Assembly: GCA_021775855.1 (NCBI GenBank)
Contig: JAJFGZ010000058.1
Span: 1 to 53,231 of the forward strand
DNA length: 53,231 nt
From: Hyphomicrobiales bacterium
GTDB taxonomy: Bacteria; Pseudomonadota; Alphaproteobacteria; Rhizobiales; NORP267
Direction of reading: 5' to 3'
Shown one piece after another: positions 7,819-16,053 of this stretch (positions within the stretch are counted from its first letter, which is position 1; every line of letters begins with the position of its first letter). The notes under the pieces were generated by a model that was not told the origin of the DNA, made no database searches, and saw nothing but the letters and a program-made list of their open reading frames with translations. Made by a program: the position numbers and the translations under genes.

Positions 7819-9015
7819 TCAGGCGTCGAGTTTTTGATAATAATCCATTAGGATCTGCGCCACTTCGGGTCTTGAAAACTCCGCCGGAGGGGCTTCCCCC
7901 TTGCCGAGCATTTCGCGCACCCGGGTCCCGGACAGGATAACGAAATCCTCTTTGATGTGGTCCGGGGCTTCGCTCATCATCACCACCTTGTTCAGCTTTT
8001 TCGAGTACGCCGTATGGTCGGCTTCGAAGATTTTGATCTTCAGCGCGTCCTCCGGAACATCATTGAAAATGGTTTGCGCATCAAATGCGCCGTAATAGTC
8101 GCCAACGCCTGCGTGATCGCGCCCGACAATCAGGTGGGTCGCCCCCATATTCTGGCGGAACACGGCGTGCAGCAAGGCTTCGCGCGGCCCGGCGTAAAGC
8201 ATGTCGAACCCGTATCCGGTGACGATTGCGCTGTTTGGTGGGAAGTATAATTCGACCATTTTGCGAATGGCAGCGTCGCGCACATCGGCCGGGATATCGC
8301 CGGGTTTCAGTTTGCCGAGCAGCATGTGGATCACAAGCCCGTCGGCGCCAAGCCGCTGCATCGCCAGATGGCAGAGTTCTTCGTGTGCCCGGTGCATCGG
8401 GTTGCGGGTCTGGAAGGCGACGACTTTAGACCAGCTGTGCGCGGAAATCTCGTCGCGGATCTCGACCGCCGTGCGGAACGTATCCGGAAAATCGGTTTTG
8501 AAATAGCTGAAATTGAGCACCCGGATCGGTCCCGACAACGCCACTTGCCCCTGGCTGTTGAAAGCCGCCACGCCGGGGTGATCTTTGTCATTTGTGCCGT
8601 AGACCTTTTCCGTCATCGCGGCCATTTCGGCGTCGCTGAACCGCTCCACCGCTTCGACATCCATAACCGCCAGCACCGGGTGTCCGTCCACGTTGGGGTC
8701 TTGGAGCGCGATCCGCGCACCGGGTTCAATTCCACCAGAGCTTTCCACCAGATTGAGAACCGGGGTCGGCCAGAACAATCCATCGGTGGTCTGCATGTGG
8801 CTGGCAACACTGAGCGCGTCAGCCCGGTTCATATACCCGGTCAAAGGGTTGAAATACCCGCCCGCCAGCATGACGGCGTTTGCCGCACTTGCGGAACTCA
8901 ATAGCACCGACGGCAGATCTTCGGCTTCTCTTGTAAGCGCGGAATTCCTGTCCGCGTCGGTGACAAAAAGCGGTTTGAGACGGTCAGACCCGTGTGGCGA
9001 GATTAACTTGGACAT
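7819..9015 (-). CDS. sat: Sulfate adenylyltransferase (ATP sulfurylase), dissimilatory type
   Basis: A 398-residue single-domain ATP sulfurylase. Key motifs are QTRNPMHRAH (residues 202-211, the sulfate/ATP-binding HxxH box), IVGRDHAGVGDYY beginning at about 296, and a C-terminal LSGTRVREML. There is no fused APS kinase domain. This homo-oligomeric form is the one used with AprBA in sulfur oxidation, making ATP and sulfate from APS and pyrophosphate, or in reverse by sulfate reducers. It converges on the aprMBA-mazG unit, so it is transcribed separately. A GGAGGG-type ribosome site lies before ATG 9015. Confidence 0.95.
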   Translation of the reverse strand: MSKLISPHGSDRLKPLFVTDADRNSALTREAEDLPSVLLSSASAANAVMLAGGYFNPLTGYMNRADALSVASHMQTTDGLFWPTPVLNLVESSGGIEPGARIALQDPNVDGHPVLAVMDVEAVERFSDAEMAAMTEKVYGTNDKDHPGVAAFNSQGQVALSGPIRVLNFSYFKTDFPDTFRTAVEIRDEISAHSWSKVVAFQTRNPMHRAHEELCHLAMQRLGADGLVIHMLLGKLKPGDIPADVRDAAIRKMVELYFPPNSAIVTGYGFDMLYAGPREALLHAVFRQNMGATHLIVGRDHAGVGDYYGAFDAQTIFNDVPEDALKIKIFEADHTAYSKKLNKVVMMSEAPDHIKEDFVILSGTRVREMLGKGEAPPAEFSRPEVAQILMDYYQKLDA

Positions 9016-9158
9016 TCTGTTCCCTCCAGCAATATTCCGGCCTTTTTAGCAAAGCAATCGGGCCGACGCGAGAAAGAATTAGAAAAATCGCATATAATAG
9101 GTTGCGGGACAACGTGTGAGATAAATAGGTTCAGGGCTCGCAACAAAGGGGGCGGGTT

Positions 9159-9404
9159 TTATTGATCGTCACCCGGATCCTTTTGCCGCCCGACCATAGC
9201 CGCCAGACACCAGAGCAGAAGGCCGGTGAGGAATGCCGGCCCGGCAAACATCATTATGACGAATGAATCAGCAAAGCCACCGTTCCAAAAGGCCGTATAG
9301 AAAACCATCGCACACCCGCCCGAAAATACCATGATCAGGATCCCGAATATGGCAAATATCCAGCGGATGGCTGATAATTCGTGGAACCAGCGATTAGACG
9401 CCAT
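9159..9404 (-). CDS. Small two-helix membrane protein in the radical SAM operon
   Basis: An 81-residue protein with two clear hydrophobic helices (about residues 15-35 and 48-68) and short charged ends. I do not recognise a family. The chosen ATG 9404 has a good GGACAGGAG ribosome site and overlaps the 3' end of the radical SAM gene by 11 bases, so it is translated with it. A longer frame to 9479 would lie wholly inside the upstream gene and is unlikely. Position suggests a membrane partner of the upstream radical SAM or Lgt-like enzyme, but that is inference only. Confidence 0.65.
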   Translation of the reverse strand: MASNRWFHELSAIRWIFAIFGILIMVFSGGCAMVFYTAFWNGGFADSFVIMMFAGPAFLTGLLLWCLAAMVGRQKDPGDDQ

Positions 9405-10830
9405 TGGTAGCTCTCCTGTCCTCGATTTTTCCGTCCCGGTAGAACAGGTTGTAGGTATCGAACGGGATGATTTGGCCATCCGCCGTTACGAAATGGACGC
9501 AGGACCGTTTTACGCGCGAAATGCAGAAATTATGGGGATCGAGAAATTCCGAGATCGCGACCCGGAACAGATTTTCGTAGCCGATTTTCTCGGGCGTCTC
9601 TACATCCGGGAGACAGCAAAGCAGGGCTTCCAGCCGTTCCTCGCTGCAATCCGGGGTTGTTGAGAGGGAAAAAAACTCGAACATCTTCTCGCGAAGGTCG
9701 GGGTATTTCTCGAATGTCACCGCGTTCGGGACATCCGCGACAATCACGTCGCGCGGAATGAACGAGGTGATCGGGGCGATGGTTTCTCCGTTACGCAAAG
9801 CGTAGCCGATCGAAATCGATTCCGGGTTGCACGGCAGTGGGATCATGTCGCCATCGCCAAATCCGGTCCCGCTATCAATGACCGCGCGACGGATATCGGA
9901 TAGCAGCATGCGGTCCCGGTTTTTGTCAAACCCGTCGTTGCGCCCGGCATCCTGGATTGGTTGAAATGTCACGCCGCGCACGCATTTCCATTGCAGCGCG
10001 TGGCGGATAATGTCGCCCACTTCACCGTCATTGACGCCTTTCTTCATGGTCGCCACGAGGGTCGTTGAGATCCCGTACTTTTCGAGATTTTCGAGCGCCT
10101 GGCGGCGGATCCGGGTGAGGTCTGCGCCGCGGATATTTTTCAGCGCGGCGGGGTTGAGAGAGTCGAATTGCAGATACACCTCGAACCCCGGCTTGAACCG
10201 TGCCAGTTCGGCAACAAACGCCTCATCGCGGGCAATGCGCAGCCCGTTGGTGTTGAGCATGACATGGCGGATTGGTCGGGCCATGGCCATTTCCAGAATG
10301 TCGAGGATTTGCGGATGCAGCGCCGGTTCGCCACCCGATATCTGCAACAGGTCCGGCTCACCTTCGCTTTCCACCAGCGTATCCAGCATGGCTGCCACCT
10401 CGTCGAGCGAACGGTTGAGGGTCCGGTGCGGACCCGAGCTTGCAAAACAGACCGGGCAGGTCAGGTCACATTCCTCGTTGATTTCGATGATCGCTAGACA
10501 CGTATGCTGCTCGTGATCAGGGCACAGCCCGCAGTCAAACGGACAGCCATACTCCGTCCTTGTCTGGGGCTGAAGCGGCCGGTCGCCGGGTTTCAGATAA
10601 TCCCGCGCCAATAGATAATAGTCGGCGTCGCTCGAGATCAACGATTTCTGGACGCCGTGCTCGCGGCATCTTTTTTGATAGAAAATGCTGTTGTCTTCGC
10701 GGATGATTTTTGCTGGCACAAGCGCGTGGCAGGTCTCGCACAGCGACGTTGTCTGCCCGAGAAATATATACGGAGCCGTTTTCCGGATCGGGGCGGTTAA
10801 ACTTGCCTGGGGTCGCGCGAAATCATCCAT
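9394..10830 (-). CDS. MJ0619/Tes-like radical SAM protein
   Basis: A 478-residue radical SAM enzyme. An N-terminal zinc or cluster region (SLCETCHALVPAKI, then CREHG) leads to GCPFDCGLCPDHEQHTC. Next come the SAM-cluster cysteines C121, C125 and C128 in CDLTCPVCF, the GGEPALHP motif, and a C-terminal cysteine region ending in DGQIIPFDTYNLFYRDG. This arrangement is that of the MJ0619-like family, which includes archaeal tetraether lipid synthase (Tes) and presumed methylases. The start ATG 10830 overlaps the Lgt-like gene by 34 bases; a longer frame to 10917 exists. Between an Lgt-like transferase and a small membrane protein, a role in lipid or lipoprotein modification is a reasonable inference, not shown. 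Confidence 0.8.
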   Translation of the reverse strand: MDDFARPQASLTAPIRKTAPYIFLGQTTSLCETCHALVPAKIIREDNSIFYQKRCREHGVQKSLISSDADYYLLARDYLKPGDRPLQPQTRTEYGCPFDCGLCPDHEQHTCLAIIEINEECDLTCPVCFASSGPHRTLNRSLDEVAAMLDTLVESEGEPDLLQISGGEPALHPQILDILEMAMARPIRHVMLNTNGLRIARDEAFVAELARFKPGFEVYLQFDSLNPAALKNIRGADLTRIRRQALENLEKYGISTTLVATMKKGVNDGEVGDIIRHALQWKCVRGVTFQPIQDAGRNDGFDKNRDRMLLSDIRRAVIDSGTGFGDGDMIPLPCNPESISIGYALRNGETIAPITSFIPRDVIVADVPNAVTFEKYPDLREKMFEFFSLSTTPDCSEERLEALLCCLPDVETPEKIGYENLFRVAISEFLDPHNFCISRVKRSCVHFVTADGQIIPFDTYNLFYRDGKIEDRRATNGV

Positions 10831-11438
10831 AAGCCATAGAAGATAAGGGCCGCGCAGACGAAATGAAAGAGGTTGAACGGCCCGACCAGGGTTCCATACG
10901 GTTTCAGGAACTCCCACAGGAAGCGCTGGGCGCCGTAGTAGATGGCCATCAGGTAAAATCCGTTGGCCATGAAATACGTATTTCGCCGGGCCAACAAAAC
11001 CATCGCTGCGATCAGAAAAAGCCCCATGGCCAGCGATTCGTAGAGCTGCACGGGATGCCGCAATATTCCGTCGCCCAGATCAACCGCCCAGGGGACGTTG
11101 CCGGCAATCCCGTGGGTTTGATCCTGCAGGCCGGAGAAATAGCATCCCCAGCGACCTATCATGACCGAGGTGGCGAAGGCCGGCACAAACAGCAACCCGG
11201 TAGTGCCCTTGATGCCCCGCACGCGCTTGAACAATTCGACCAACAGAATAGCGCCGAGAAGGGCCCCCGCGATCGAACGGCCGATACCGTCGATCCCGCT
11301 CAGCCACAGGTTCGCAGTGCCAACAACAAATCCACCGATGATAGCCCCGGTAATCAGCGCGACTACATAGCCTGCCCCGCCTTTCTCGATTCGTCCGGCA
11401 ACGTCCATCAGGCGCCACCGCAAGACAAATACGGTCAT
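10797..11438 (-). CDS. Divergent prolipoprotein diacylglyceryl transferase (Lgt)-family membrane protein
   Basis: A polytopic membrane protein of 213 residues from ATG 11438. The Lgt family moves the diacylglyceryl group of phosphatidylglycerol to the lipobox cysteine. Its signature Arg-Gly region appears as GRWGCYFSG, diverging from the usual GRIGNFING, and a typical RHPVQLYES follows. The catalytic environment is therefore altered and another acceptor or lipid is possible. The coding frame appears to begin earlier: in-frame codons back to 11501 spell an Lgt-like HTAFDLTAALSSLA, yet there is no ATG, GTG or TTG there. An AUC at 11474-11476 sits 8 bases after an AAGG. See findings. It overlaps the radical SAM gene and is surely co-transcribed with it. 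Confidence 0.75.
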   Translation of the reverse strand: MTVFVLRWRLMDVAGRIEKGGAGYVVALITGAIIGGFVVGTANLWLSGIDGIGRSIAGALLGAILLVELFKRVRGIKGTTGLLFVPAFATSVMIGRWGCYFSGLQDQTHGIAGNVPWAVDLGDGILRHPVQLYESLAMGLFLIAAMVLLARRNTYFMANGFYLMAIYYGAQRFLWEFLKPYGTLVGPFNLFHFVCAALIFYGLWMISRDPRQV

Positions 11439-11501
11439 TGCGAGAGAGGATAGCGCGGCGGTCAGATCAAACGCTGTATGAACTAGGATCGGGCTTACCT
11501 T

Positions 11502-12323
11502 CTAGACAAGCGCGATGACCCGGCTCGGGCCGCCCGAACCGCCACGGTGTTTCGGCGCACCAACAACCAGGGTTGCACCCTTGGCGGGAACGCTGGCCAG
11601 ATTGGCCATATTCTCCAGCCCCCAGCGATTGGCCGGCAACCAGGCATAATGGGTTGCGAAATCGCCCGACATGCCAAAGTCGAGCGACATGGTATCGACC
11701 GCAATGCCAACTGCCGAAGTTTCCTCAAGCAGCATCTTCGTCGCCTCGATGTGGAAGCCCGGGAAATGCATTTTTTCATCGGCCCCGACATTCCGGAACG
11801 TGTCTGAATCAACACGGGCATCCCAGCCGGAATTCATCGCAATGCAGGCCTTGTCCGGGATCGGGCCGTTGTCTGCGATCCATGCATTGAGGTCGTCGGG
11901 GGTGACCTGCGAATCCGCATTCGCGGCGGCTTTTTCGCGGATATCAACAACGCATAACGGTGCCACCAGATTGCCCACCGGAATCTCGGCAACGCTCTGC
12001 CCGTTTTCGGAGAAATGCAGGGGGGCATCGATATGGGTGCCGGTATGTTCGTTCACCCGCATTTCGAACAGGTTGAAACCGTTCTCCTTGAAGTTGAATT
12101 TCTGCTCGAAGAAAAACTGCTGCTCGCCGAAATAGGTGGGGAACCCTTCGTGGAGTTCGTGGGTCATATCCGCGACGGTACCGTGACCGGCCGCCAGCGC
12201 CGATGTGCCGGGAAGGGAAGTTGCAACTGCCGCCGCCGCCGCCCCGGTTGCCGCCGTGCGGAACAAATCCCGCCTCGACATCATCTGTTCCTTGACAGAC
12301 TCGATTACGCAATGATGACACAT
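11502..12323 (-). CDS. Cyclase family protein (KynB-like) with Tat signal
   Basis: A 273-residue metal-dependent hydrolase of the cyclase family (PF04199; kynurenine formamidase and relatives). The metal motif HTGTHIDAPLHF lies near residues 93-104. The N-terminus is MCHHCVIESVKEQMM followed by a twin-arginine signal SRRDLF and an alanine-rich hydrophobic stretch, so the enzyme is probably exported folded. The CxxC-bearing leader before the Arg pair recurs in this group as I remember it, so I keep ATG 12323; ATG 12281-12284 would give a plain Tat start. The substrate is unknown. It lies upstream of, and in the same frame as, the Lgt-like gene. Confidence 0.82.
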   Translation of the reverse strand: MCHHCVIESVKEQMMSRRDLFRTAATGAAAAAVATSLPGTSALAAGHGTVADMTHELHEGFPTYFGEQQFFFEQKFNFKENGFNLFEMRVNEHTGTHIDAPLHFSENGQSVAEIPVGNLVAPLCVVDIREKAAANADSQVTPDDLNAWIADNGPIPDKACIAMNSGWDARVDSDTFRNVGADEKMHFPGFHIEATKMLLEETSAVGIAVDTMSLDFGMSGDFATHYAWLPANRWGLENMANLASVPAKGATLVVGAPKHRGGSGGPSRVIALV

Positions 12324-12382
12324 CCCACTGATCTCTCTTTTGATTTAATTGACCTATTGCCAGATTAGGCCATTCGGGAGGT

Positions 12383-12399
12383 CAGGTCGAGTAGACCTG
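12383..12399. repeat. Inverted repeat CAGGTC-n5-GACCTG upstream of the cyclase gene
   Basis: A perfect 6-base inverted repeat with a 5-base centre lies in the 116-base gap between the ABM gene and the cyclase gene. It has no T-run, so it could be an operator or an RNA hairpin rather than a terminator. Function unknown. Confidence 0.35.
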
Positions 12400-12439
12400 G
12401 GGGTTGGTAACGGGACTTTGAATGCGGCCCTAACTTCAG

Positions 12440-12787
12440 TTACCCGTCATGCAGGGAAAGGCTGTCGGCCGGCACCTGATCGCGATCAGACATCGTATAG
12501 TCACGGATGACTCCAGCAATCCGGATCCGGTAATTCTTGAATATTCCGGCCCGTCCGCTCGCCTGCGCATTGCGATGGGATTCCAGATTCCGCCATTTGG
12601 CGATGGCGTCTTCGTCCTCAAAGAACGACAGCGACAGGATCCTGTTTTTGTCGACAAGGCTCTGGAACCGCTCGATCGAAATAAACCCTTCGATTTTTTC
12701 TAATTCAGGTTTCAAATCTGCTGCAATATCGAGATAATCCTGCCACTTTTCCTGGTGCGGCTCGACTTCAAAAATGACAGCGATCAT
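12440..12787 (-). CDS. Antibiotic biosynthesis monooxygenase (ABM) domain protein
   Basis: A 115-residue dimeric alpha-beta barrel protein. The opening [19 protein letters not shown], the [11 protein letters not shown] strand and a [14 protein letters not shown] helix match small ABM-domain proteins (PF03992), which include heme-degrading and quinone monooxygenases. No cofactor residues can be assigned by eye. It overlaps the preceding NIPSNAP gene by 4 bases (ATGA), so the two are translationally coupled, and both diverge from an ArsR regulator. They probably handle a small reactive or aromatic compound sensed by that regulator; this is inference. Confidence 0.8.
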   Translation of the reverse strand: MIAVIFEVEPHQEKWQDYLDIAADLKPELEKIEGFISIERFQSLVDKNRILSLSFFEDEDAIAKWRNLESHRNAQASGRAGIFKNYRIRIAGVIRDYTMSDRDQVPADSLSLHDG

Positions 12788-13113
12788 GACGCTTTCCTTT
12801 GTCCATGGGGGAGGGACGCGATTTTCAGAAATGTCCGGTCTTCCCGGATCAGAAATTTTTCCCGCTGCGCGAAATCATAATTCTCCTGCCCGAGCGGATC
12901 AGCGGCAAGGCGCACCCGGTAAGCTTCATAGGCCGCGAGATTTTCAACCGAATAGACGCCATAGGCAAGGGTAGACGATCCTTCATGGGGCGCAAAATAT
13001 CCGATTAAATCGGCCCCGCACCGAGGGATCGCTTCACCCCAGTTTCGTGCATATTGAACAAAATCAGCCCTTTTTGTCGGGTCGATCTGGTACCGGATGA
13101 AACAGGTGATCAT
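12784..13113 (-). CDS. NIPSNAP family protein
   Basis: A 109-residue alpha-beta barrel protein with the NIPSNAP-like pattern: [14 protein letters not shown] at the start, then [23 protein letters not shown], a [15 protein letters not shown] helix and FLKIASLPH at the end. I chose ATG 13113 because an AGGAG ribosome site sits just upstream; the longer frame to 13185 would run into the regulatory repeat region. It is the first gene of the minus-strand run and overlaps the ABM gene by 4 bases. Biochemical role unknown. Confidence 0.78.
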   Translation of the reverse strand: MITCFIRYQIDPTKRADFVQYARNWGEAIPRCGADLIGYFAPHEGSSTLAYGVYSVENLAAYEAYRVRLAADPLGQENYDFAQREKFLIREDRTFLKIASLPHGQRKAS

Positions 13114-13202
13114 GGGCGTGCTCCTGATGCGCTCAAGCAGGCGATAGCTGGTAGCGCAGCCAATTTGTTTCAACCACACTCGCATGTTGCGTGGCGCGGA
13201 TG

Positions 13203-13220
13203 CTTCGATTATGATCGAAG
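13203..13220. promoter_or_regulatory. Palindromic operator CTTCGAT-TATG-ATCGAAG between divergent genes
   Basis: A perfect 7-base inverted repeat with a 4-base spacer ends one base before the arsR start codon, in the 108-base divergent gap with the NIPSNAP-ABM pair. Its size and place fit an ArsR-family binding site that controls both directions. Confidence 0.6.
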
Positions 13221-13221
13221 T

Positions 13222-13905
13222 ATGAAAGAAGGCCCGGATATCGCAATGCTGGGGTCGCTGATCGGCGACCCGGCACGTGCCAACATGCTGACCGCACTGA
13301 TGAGCGGCAAGGCATTGACCGCGAGCGAATTAGCGGCAGAGGCCGGTGTCACCCTGCAGACCGCAAGTTCGCATTTGTCTAAACTGGAATCAGCCGCGTT
13401 GATTTTCAGGCGAAAACAGGGACGCCACAATTATTTCGCGCTCGCGGGCGACGAGGTCGGTAGCGTGCTGGAAGCAATGATGGGTCTGGCCGCGAAACAC
13501 GGGCTGACCCGGACACGCACGGGTCCGAAGGACCCGGCACTCAGAAAAGCCCGGGTCTGCTACGACCATCTGGCCGGTGAACTTGGCGTGCGGATGTTTG
13601 ACAGCCTGCGGGCGCGGGATTTTCTGGCAGGCCCCGATGACCGGCTCGTTTTGACCGATGCTGGAACAACATTCATATCCGAATTCGGCGTCGATCCGGA
13701 GCAGCTGAAAAGTCCTCGCCGCCCGCTCTGCAAACCCTGCCTCGACTGGAGCGCCCGGCGCACCCATCTGGCGGGGATACTTGGCGCGGCTATGCTGCAA
13801 AGGGTTTACGAACTCGGCTGGGCAGCCAGGTTGACGGATACCCGGATCATCGAATTCAGTTCCACCGGAGAGCGGAACTTCCTGAACCAATTTACAACAG
13901 CCTGA
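13222..13905 (+). CDS. ArsR-family transcriptional regulator
   Basis: A 227-residue DNA-binding protein. A winged helix occupies residues 5-90, with [23 protein letters not shown] and then [13 protein letters not shown] as recognition helix. A C-terminal region rich in conserved Cys follows ([22 protein letters not shown]). This long ArsR type is common beside small metabolic genes in proteobacteria; the CxxC could bind metal or sense oxidants. ATG 13222 is chosen since the conserved domain starts there and the longer frame overlaps the divergent gene. A palindrome directly upstream is a likely operator, and a strong hairpin ends the gene. Confidence 0.88.
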   Translation: MKEGPDIAMLGSLIGDPARANMLTALMSGKALTASELAAEAGVTLQTASSHLSKLESAALIFRRKQGRHNYFALAGDEVGSVLEAMMGLAAKHGLTRTRTGPKDPALRKARVCYDHLAGELGVRMFDSLRARDFLAGPDDRLVLTDAGTTFISEFGVDPEQLKSPRRPLCKPCLDWSARRTHLAGILGAAMLQRVYELGWAARLTDTRIIEFSSTGERNFLNQFTTA

Positions 13906-13922
13906 TCAGGACCTGGGGCAAA

Positions 13923-13957
13923 AAGAGCCCCTGAACCAAATTGATTCAGGGGCTCTT
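13923..13957. terminator. Bidirectional terminator hairpin between arsR and the BCCT gene
   Basis: A perfect 13-base stem (AAGAGCCCCTGAA and its complement) with a 9-base loop lies between two convergent genes. A-rich bases on the left and TT at the right suggest it works in both directions. Confidence 0.85.
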
Positions 13958-14011
13958 GGATTTAGCGCGGGCTTCTCTGGTGCTGCCGGTCCGACCGGCA
14001 GCACAATTGAA

Positions 14012-15640
14012 TCAGCCGTCTTCTTTCATGACTTGCCGCAAGCCCAGATACAGGCTGACGCACATGGCAAGCAGCACAATGGTGAACGGAAATCCCGTGG
14101 AGACGGCCATCGCCTGCAGAGCTGTTAGAGCCTGCGAGCCGCCGACCAGAAGCAGAACCGCAGCCACAATGCCTTCGAACGAACACCAGAAAACACGCTG
14201 CGCGACCGGCGCATCGGTCTTGCCGCCTGCTGTGATGGTATCGATCACCAGAGACCCGGAATCCGAGGATGTCACAAAGAACACCAACACCAGGACGATG
14301 CCGAGGATCGACGTAAACGTCGACAGCGGTAACGGTGCAAGCATGACAAACAGTTTCAGCTCAAGCGCGGCGGCGCTAACCGGAGCCGCGGCATCGGAAA
14401 TCACCTGGGAGACGGCGGTCCCGCCAAAGGCGCCCATCCACAAGACCGAAACAAATGTCGGGATGAAGATGACACAGAACACGAACTCGCGCACGCTGCG
14501 GCCGCGGGAAACCCGGGCAATGAACATACCAACGAACGGCGACCAGGAGATCCACCAGGCCCAATAGAACGATGTCCAGCCCTGGCTGAAATTGGCGTCT
14601 TCGCGCCCAAACGGCATGGACAACGCAACAACATCTTTTACGTAAGCGACGCCGCCCGAAATGATCGTATCGAAAATCGCGCCGGTTGGCCCGACGACAA
14701 TGACAAATAGCAGCAACAAAACTGCCAAGCCGATATTAATTTCAGAAAGGATCTTCACGCCGCCGTCAAGGCCGCGAATCACCGAGATCAAGGCCATCGC
14801 GGTAATGATGGTGATAAGCAGGACCTTGGCAACATTCCCGGTGCCCCAGCCAAACAGGAAGCTGAGACCGGCAAGCGCCTGTTCGGTGCCGAAACCAAGC
14901 GAAGTGGCGAGGCCGAACAATGTAGCTAAAACCGCCAGGGTATCGATGATATGACCCCACCAACCCCAAACGCGATCGCCCAGAAGCGGGTAAAAGGCCG
15001 ACCGCAAGGTCAGCGGTAGACCGCGATTGTAGGTGAAGAATGCAAGCGACAATGCAACCACGGCGTAAATGGCCCAGGGGTGCAGAGCCCAGTGAAATAT
15101 TGTAGCCGCCATGCCAAGGTCGCGAGCCGCAATAACATCTCCGGCTGCCCCGCCAAGCGGTGCCCAGTCTGTACGCCCACCAACCTCACCGGCGGTGCCG
15201 CCGAGTGAGGAAGCAAAATGTGACATTGGCTCCGAGACGCCGAAAAACATCAAACCGATCCCCATGCCGGCCGCAAACAGCATCGCAAACCAGCCTAGAT
15301 AGCTGTAGTCGGGTTTTGCGTCGGCGCCGCCCAATCTAATTTTACCCATCGGGGAGACCATCAGAAATACGCAGAACAGCACAAAAATGTTGGCGGCACT
15401 GAGGAAGAACCAGTCAAAATTTGACGTCAAAAACGGCCGCAACCAGCCGAAAAATTCGGTAGCCTCCTGCTGGAACATCAGGGTTATCAAAACGAATGCC
15501 GTGATCGAAAGACCCGAGATCAAAAAGACAGGGTTGTGGATATCGAGACCGAACGGGGAAATATTGTGTTGTCCGGTTTCGTAGTCGGATTCAACCGGGT
15601 GCGGAACATCCGGCGTAGTGTTCTGGGTTGTATCAGCCAT
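14012..15640 (-). CDS. BCCT family betaine/carnitine/choline (or DMSP) transporter
   Basis: A 542-residue secondary transporter with about 12 membrane helices. BCCT signatures are visible: GMGIGLMFFGVSEPMSHF, then HWALHPWAIYAVVALSLAFFTYNRGLP in helix 5-6, GFGTEQALAGL, and the hallmark FYWAWWISWSPFVGMFIARVSRGRS followed by REF. The N-terminal tail is hydrophilic. These carriers take up betaine, carnitine, choline or DMSP with Na+ or H+ symport, for osmoprotection or as nutrients; the exact substrate cannot be read from sequence alone. It stands alone, divergent from uraH. Confidence 0.92.
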   Translation of the reverse strand: MADTTQNTTPDVPHPVESDYETGQHNISPFGLDIHNPVFLISGLSITAFVLITLMFQQEATEFFGWLRPFLTSNFDWFFLSAANIFVLFCVFLMVSPMGKIRLGGADAKPDYSYLGWFAMLFAAGMGIGLMFFGVSEPMSHFASSLGGTAGEVGGRTDWAPLGGAAGDVIAARDLGMAATIFHWALHPWAIYAVVALSLAFFTYNRGLPLTLRSAFYPLLGDRVWGWWGHIIDTLAVLATLFGLATSLGFGTEQALAGLSFLFGWGTGNVAKVLLITIITAMALISVIRGLDGGVKILSEINIGLAVLLLLFVIVVGPTGAIFDTIISGGVAYVKDVVALSMPFGREDANFSQGWTSFYWAWWISWSPFVGMFIARVSRGRSVREFVFCVIFIPTFVSVLWMGAFGGTAVSQVISDAAAPVSAAALELKLFVMLAPLPLSTFTSILGIVLVLVFFVTSSDSGSLVIDTITAGGKTDAPVAQRVFWCSFEGIVAAVLLLVGGSQALTALQAMAVSTGFPFTIVLLAMCVSLYLGLRQVMKEDG

Positions 15641-16053
15641 GTTTGGCTCCTCCCGTAAAAATAAATCAGTCTGCTGGTTTTTCCAGCAACTATATTTTTT
15701 TGGCGGGCAGGACGCGCAAAAAGGTCATGTTTCCGCAACGTAATAATTACCCGCGGTGGACTGACATCACTAATCGGTGAGCGACACTTGCAGCACGTTT
15801 TACGACTTTCGTATTATACGTACTGTTGGAGCGAGCAACGCCAAAATCCATGAAAATTTCAGTATTTCAGGGGGTTACCCAAATAATTTGTTTCACCCGG
15901 GGATATTGTGAATTTACCGGAAGGAATTTCGCCCGGTTTCACGCTGGCATGTCTTGGGAAGGGGCGGTATGGATTTTTGATCGACATCGGATCGCAAATC
16001 TCGCTTGAGGGACATCCGTTGCACATGGACAATTACGTATTGAGGGCGAACGA
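15641..16053. other. Intergenic region between BCCT gene and uraH
   Basis: A 413-base divergent gap, more AT-rich than the genes. It should hold the promoters of both. A short inverted repeat CGTAT-T-ATACG is at 15810-15820. I see no supported gene; a 60-codon frame at 15826 lacks a ribosome site and family features. Confidence 0.5.
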
